Assembly (NCBI GenBank): GCA_002315795.1
Contig: DCIF01000091.1
Location: 1-7,880, forward strand
From: Bacteroidales bacterium UBA1733
GTDB lineage: Bacteria; Bacteroidota; Bacteroidia; Bacteroidales; UBA3663
Direction of reading: 5' to 3'
DNA: 7,880 nucleotides
The translations under genes were made by a program, and so were the position numbers. Below the pieces are notes generated by a model, which had not been told where the DNA came from, did no database searches, and worked only from the letters and a program-made list of their open reading frames with translations. Positions 6,586 through 7,880 of this stretch are shown here, one piece after another (the first letter of the stretch is position 1; each line of letters starts with the position of its first letter).

Positions 6586-6843
6586 ATGGAAGAGTTGATT
6601 GAAAAACTAAAGGAGCAGATTATTGAGGCACTCAATCTGGAGGATCTTACTCCTGCTGATATCGATGCAGAGGCACCTCTCTTTGGCGAGGGTTTGGGTC
6701 TTGACAGCATTGATGCATTGGAGCTCATCGTTCTTTTGGAGCGTTTCTATGGCATCAAGTTCCAGACACCAGCTGAGGGTAAGGCTGTATTCCAGTCGGT
6801 TAAGGCTATGGCTGAATACGTGTCTGCTAACCGCAAGAAGTAA
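6586..6843 (+). CDS. Acyl carrier protein (ACP2)
   Basis: Second carrier protein of the operon, 85 residues, acidic and helical. The phosphopantetheine attachment residue is Ser41 in GLGLDSIDALELIVLLE (codon 6706-6708). The LFGEGLGLDSID form of the motif is typical of ACPs in secondary-metabolite and aryl polyene clusters and differs from the IGIDSLDLVDIV form of ACP1. The ATG at 6586 follows a very A/T-rich 16-base gap (TCTTAATTTATATAT) without a Shine-Dalgarno, in keeping with Bacteroidota. It ends in a basic NRKK and is followed 28 bases later by KS3. Its likely task is to carry either the starter or the elongating polyene chain; which of the two ACPs does which is not visible from sequence. 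Confidence 0.93.
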   Translation: MEELIEKLKEQIIEALNLEDLTPADIDAEAPLFGEGLGLDSIDALELIVLLERFYGIKFQTPAEGKAVFQSVKAMAEYVSANRKK

Positions 6844-6871
6844 TCTGTAGCAAACATCTATTGATATTCGC

Positions 6872-7880
6872 GTGATCAACGAACCTATTGTCATCACAGG
6901 TGCAGGCGTCGTGTCTGCCATTGGCGTAGGCAAGGCTGAGACCTTGTCTGCGCTTCAGTCGCTGAAATCGGGTATTGCTGAAGTGCAGTATCTCAAGACT
7001 GAGCATCATGAACTGCCGGTAGGCGAAGTGAAGCTTTCTAATGCTGAGATGCAGCAGCAGGTAGCGGTATCGGCCGATGGAGGAGAAGAGCTTTGCCGAA
7101 CCACTCTCATGGCACGCCTCGCACTTCGTGAGGCTTTGGCTGAGGCCGGTATGCTCGATGCTAATCTGCAGCTTCAGGAGGCGCTCAATGGTACGATGCC
7201 ATTCATCTCTGGTACCACGGTAGCTGGCATGGATCGTGGAGAAAACCTCTTCACCAGCACCGACCATGAGTCGATGATGCAGCAGATGGTCAGTGCCGCT
7301 ACCGACTGTGGCAGCAACACCAGACAGATTGCGCGTGGCTTTGGCCAGTTTGCCTTGTTAGACACGATCAGTACTGCCTGTTCTTCGGCACTCAATGCCA
7401 TTGAGATCGGTGCGAACCTGATCAAGACTGGACAATTTGAGCAGGCGGTAGTGGGTGGTACGGAGTCGCTTTCGCGTTTCCATCTGAATGGCTTCAATAC
7501 GCTGATGATCCTCGATCATGAGCAGTGTCGGCCTTTTGACCAGACCCGTTCAGGATTGAACTTAGGAGAGGGTGCCGGATATCTGGTGATAGAGACGCTG
7601 AGTTCGGCCAAACGTCGTGGTGCGAAGCCTTTGGCTGTGGTCAGTGGTTATGCCAATGCGTGTGATGCTTTCCATCAGACGGCTTCGTCAGAAGATGGAG
7701 AAGGTGCTTATCGTGCCATGTCTGAGGCGATCCGCATGGCTGGTCTTACTCCTGCAGATATCGATTATGTCAATGCTCATGGCACTGGAACGCCTAACAA
7801 TGATCCGTCTGAACTCACGGCAATGCATCGCGTCTTCGAAGGTTCAGCGCTGCCACCCTATAGCAGTACCAAGGGTTTCA
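6872..7880 (+). CDS. Beta-ketoacyl-ACP synthase, FabF-like (KS3), 3' end outside window
   Basis: A third condensing enzyme; 336 codons are visible and the frame is still open at the right edge. GTG at 6872 is chosen as start because it gives MINEPIVITGAG, the standard KS opening, and an in-frame TAG lies just upstream at 6848-6850 with no ATG between. The nucleophile is Cys170 in DTISTACSSALNAI (codon 7379-7381) and the first catalytic His is His303 in NAHGTGTPNND. The window ends at SSTKGF, immediately before the expected second His in a GHTxGAAG-like motif, so full catalytic competence cannot be checked. RPFDQTRSGLNLGEGAG is also typical. Compared with KS1 it has the FabF-like ACSSA and HGTGT forms. 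It is 28 bases after ACP2, and probably elongates or initiates the chain of the same pathway. Confidence 0.93.
   Translation, partial: MINEPIVITGAGVVSAIGVGKAETLSALQSLKSGIAEVQYLKTEHHELPVGEVKLSNAEMQQQVAVSADGGEELCRTTLMARLALREALAEAGMLDANLQLQEALNGTMPFISGTTVAGMDRGENLFTSTDHESMMQQMVSAATDCGSNTRQIARGFGQFALLDTISTACSSALNAIEIGANLIKTGQFEQAVVGGTESLSRFHLNGFNTLMILDHEQCRPFDQTRSGLNLGEGAGYLVIETLSSAKRRGAKPLAVVSGYANACDAFHQTASSEDGEGAYRAMSEAIRMAGLTPADIDYVNAHGTGTPNNDPSELTAMHRVFEGSALPPYSSTKGF

Larger units (their letters stand above)
899..7880 (+). other. Biosynthetic operon, aryl polyene/flexirubin-type (type II FAS/PKS-like), right end outside window
   Basis: Nine consecutive same-strand genes encode three ketosynthases, two ACPs, one chain-length-factor-like protein, one hotdog dehydratase-like protein, one methyltransferase and one LpxL-like acyltransferase. 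This combination matches the core of bacterial aryl polyene, flexirubin and xanthomonadin clusters rather than housekeeping fatty acid synthesis, which would not need repeated KS genes, a methyltransferase and a lipid A-type acyltransferase. Gaps are 73, 60, 5, -4, 3, -4, 16 and 28 bases. No convincing terminator or Bacteroidota promoter (TAnnTTTG with an upstream TTTG) was found between the genes, so one transcript is likely; the promoter could lie in or before yidC. Missing from the visible part are ketoreductase, phosphopantetheinyl transferase, aryl starter ligase or ammonia-lyase and transport genes. The exact product cannot be told from this window. Confidence 0.8.

Noticed and set aside
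6827..7267. 146-codon open frame on the - strand
   Set aside because: Antisense to the start of KS3, which has a clear KS N-terminus and active-site Cys; no domain pattern in the antisense product.

Overview
The window looks like part of a Bacteroidota chromosome, most likely Prevotella or a close relative. The evidence is a Bacteroidota-type YidC with a basic Gln/Arg-rich tail, the near absence of Shine-Dalgarno sequences, A/T-rich short leaders, and medium GC content judged by eye. This taxonomic call is inference from protein style, with no database search behind it.

Layout: everything is on the + strand and densely packed. Bases 1-864 are the 3' part of yidC, a core membrane insertase gene. 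From 899 to the right edge runs one apparent operon of nine genes: a FabB-like ketosynthase (KS1, 899-2125); a Methyltransf_2-type SAM methyltransferase (2199-3299); an acyl carrier protein (ACP1, 3360-3605); an LpxL/HtrB-like acyltransferase (3611-4531); a hotdog-fold dehydratase-like protein (4528-4974); a short ketosynthase (KS2, 4978-6060); a reduced chain-length-factor-like protein (6057-6569); a second ACP (ACP2, 6586-6843); and a third ketosynthase (KS3, 6872 to the edge, cut off). Two junctions are 4-base ATGA overlaps and others are 3-28 bases, so translational coupling is likely. The larger gaps (73 bases before the methyltransferase, 60 before ACP1) each hold a small repeat structure. 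No stretch of more than 300 bases lacks a gene.

Together these genes are the core of a dissociated (type II) fatty-acid/polyketide-like pathway of the aryl polyene / flexirubin kind. ACPs carry the growing chain, KS enzymes elongate it, a dehydratase-like protein would introduce double bases-of-conjugation (C=C bonds) once a ketoreductase has acted, a methyltransferase would decorate the head group, and the LpxL-like membrane acyltransferase would move the finished acyl chain to a lipid or other acceptor at the inner membrane. The ketoreductase, phosphopantetheinyl transferase, aryl starter enzymes (ammonia-lyase, ligase) and export genes known from such clusters are not in this window and may lie to the right. 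The general cluster type is known. The less ordinary points are departures from canonical active sites in the dehydratase-like protein and the methyltransferase, a very small Cys-less KS-like partner protein, and the two intergenic repeat structures.
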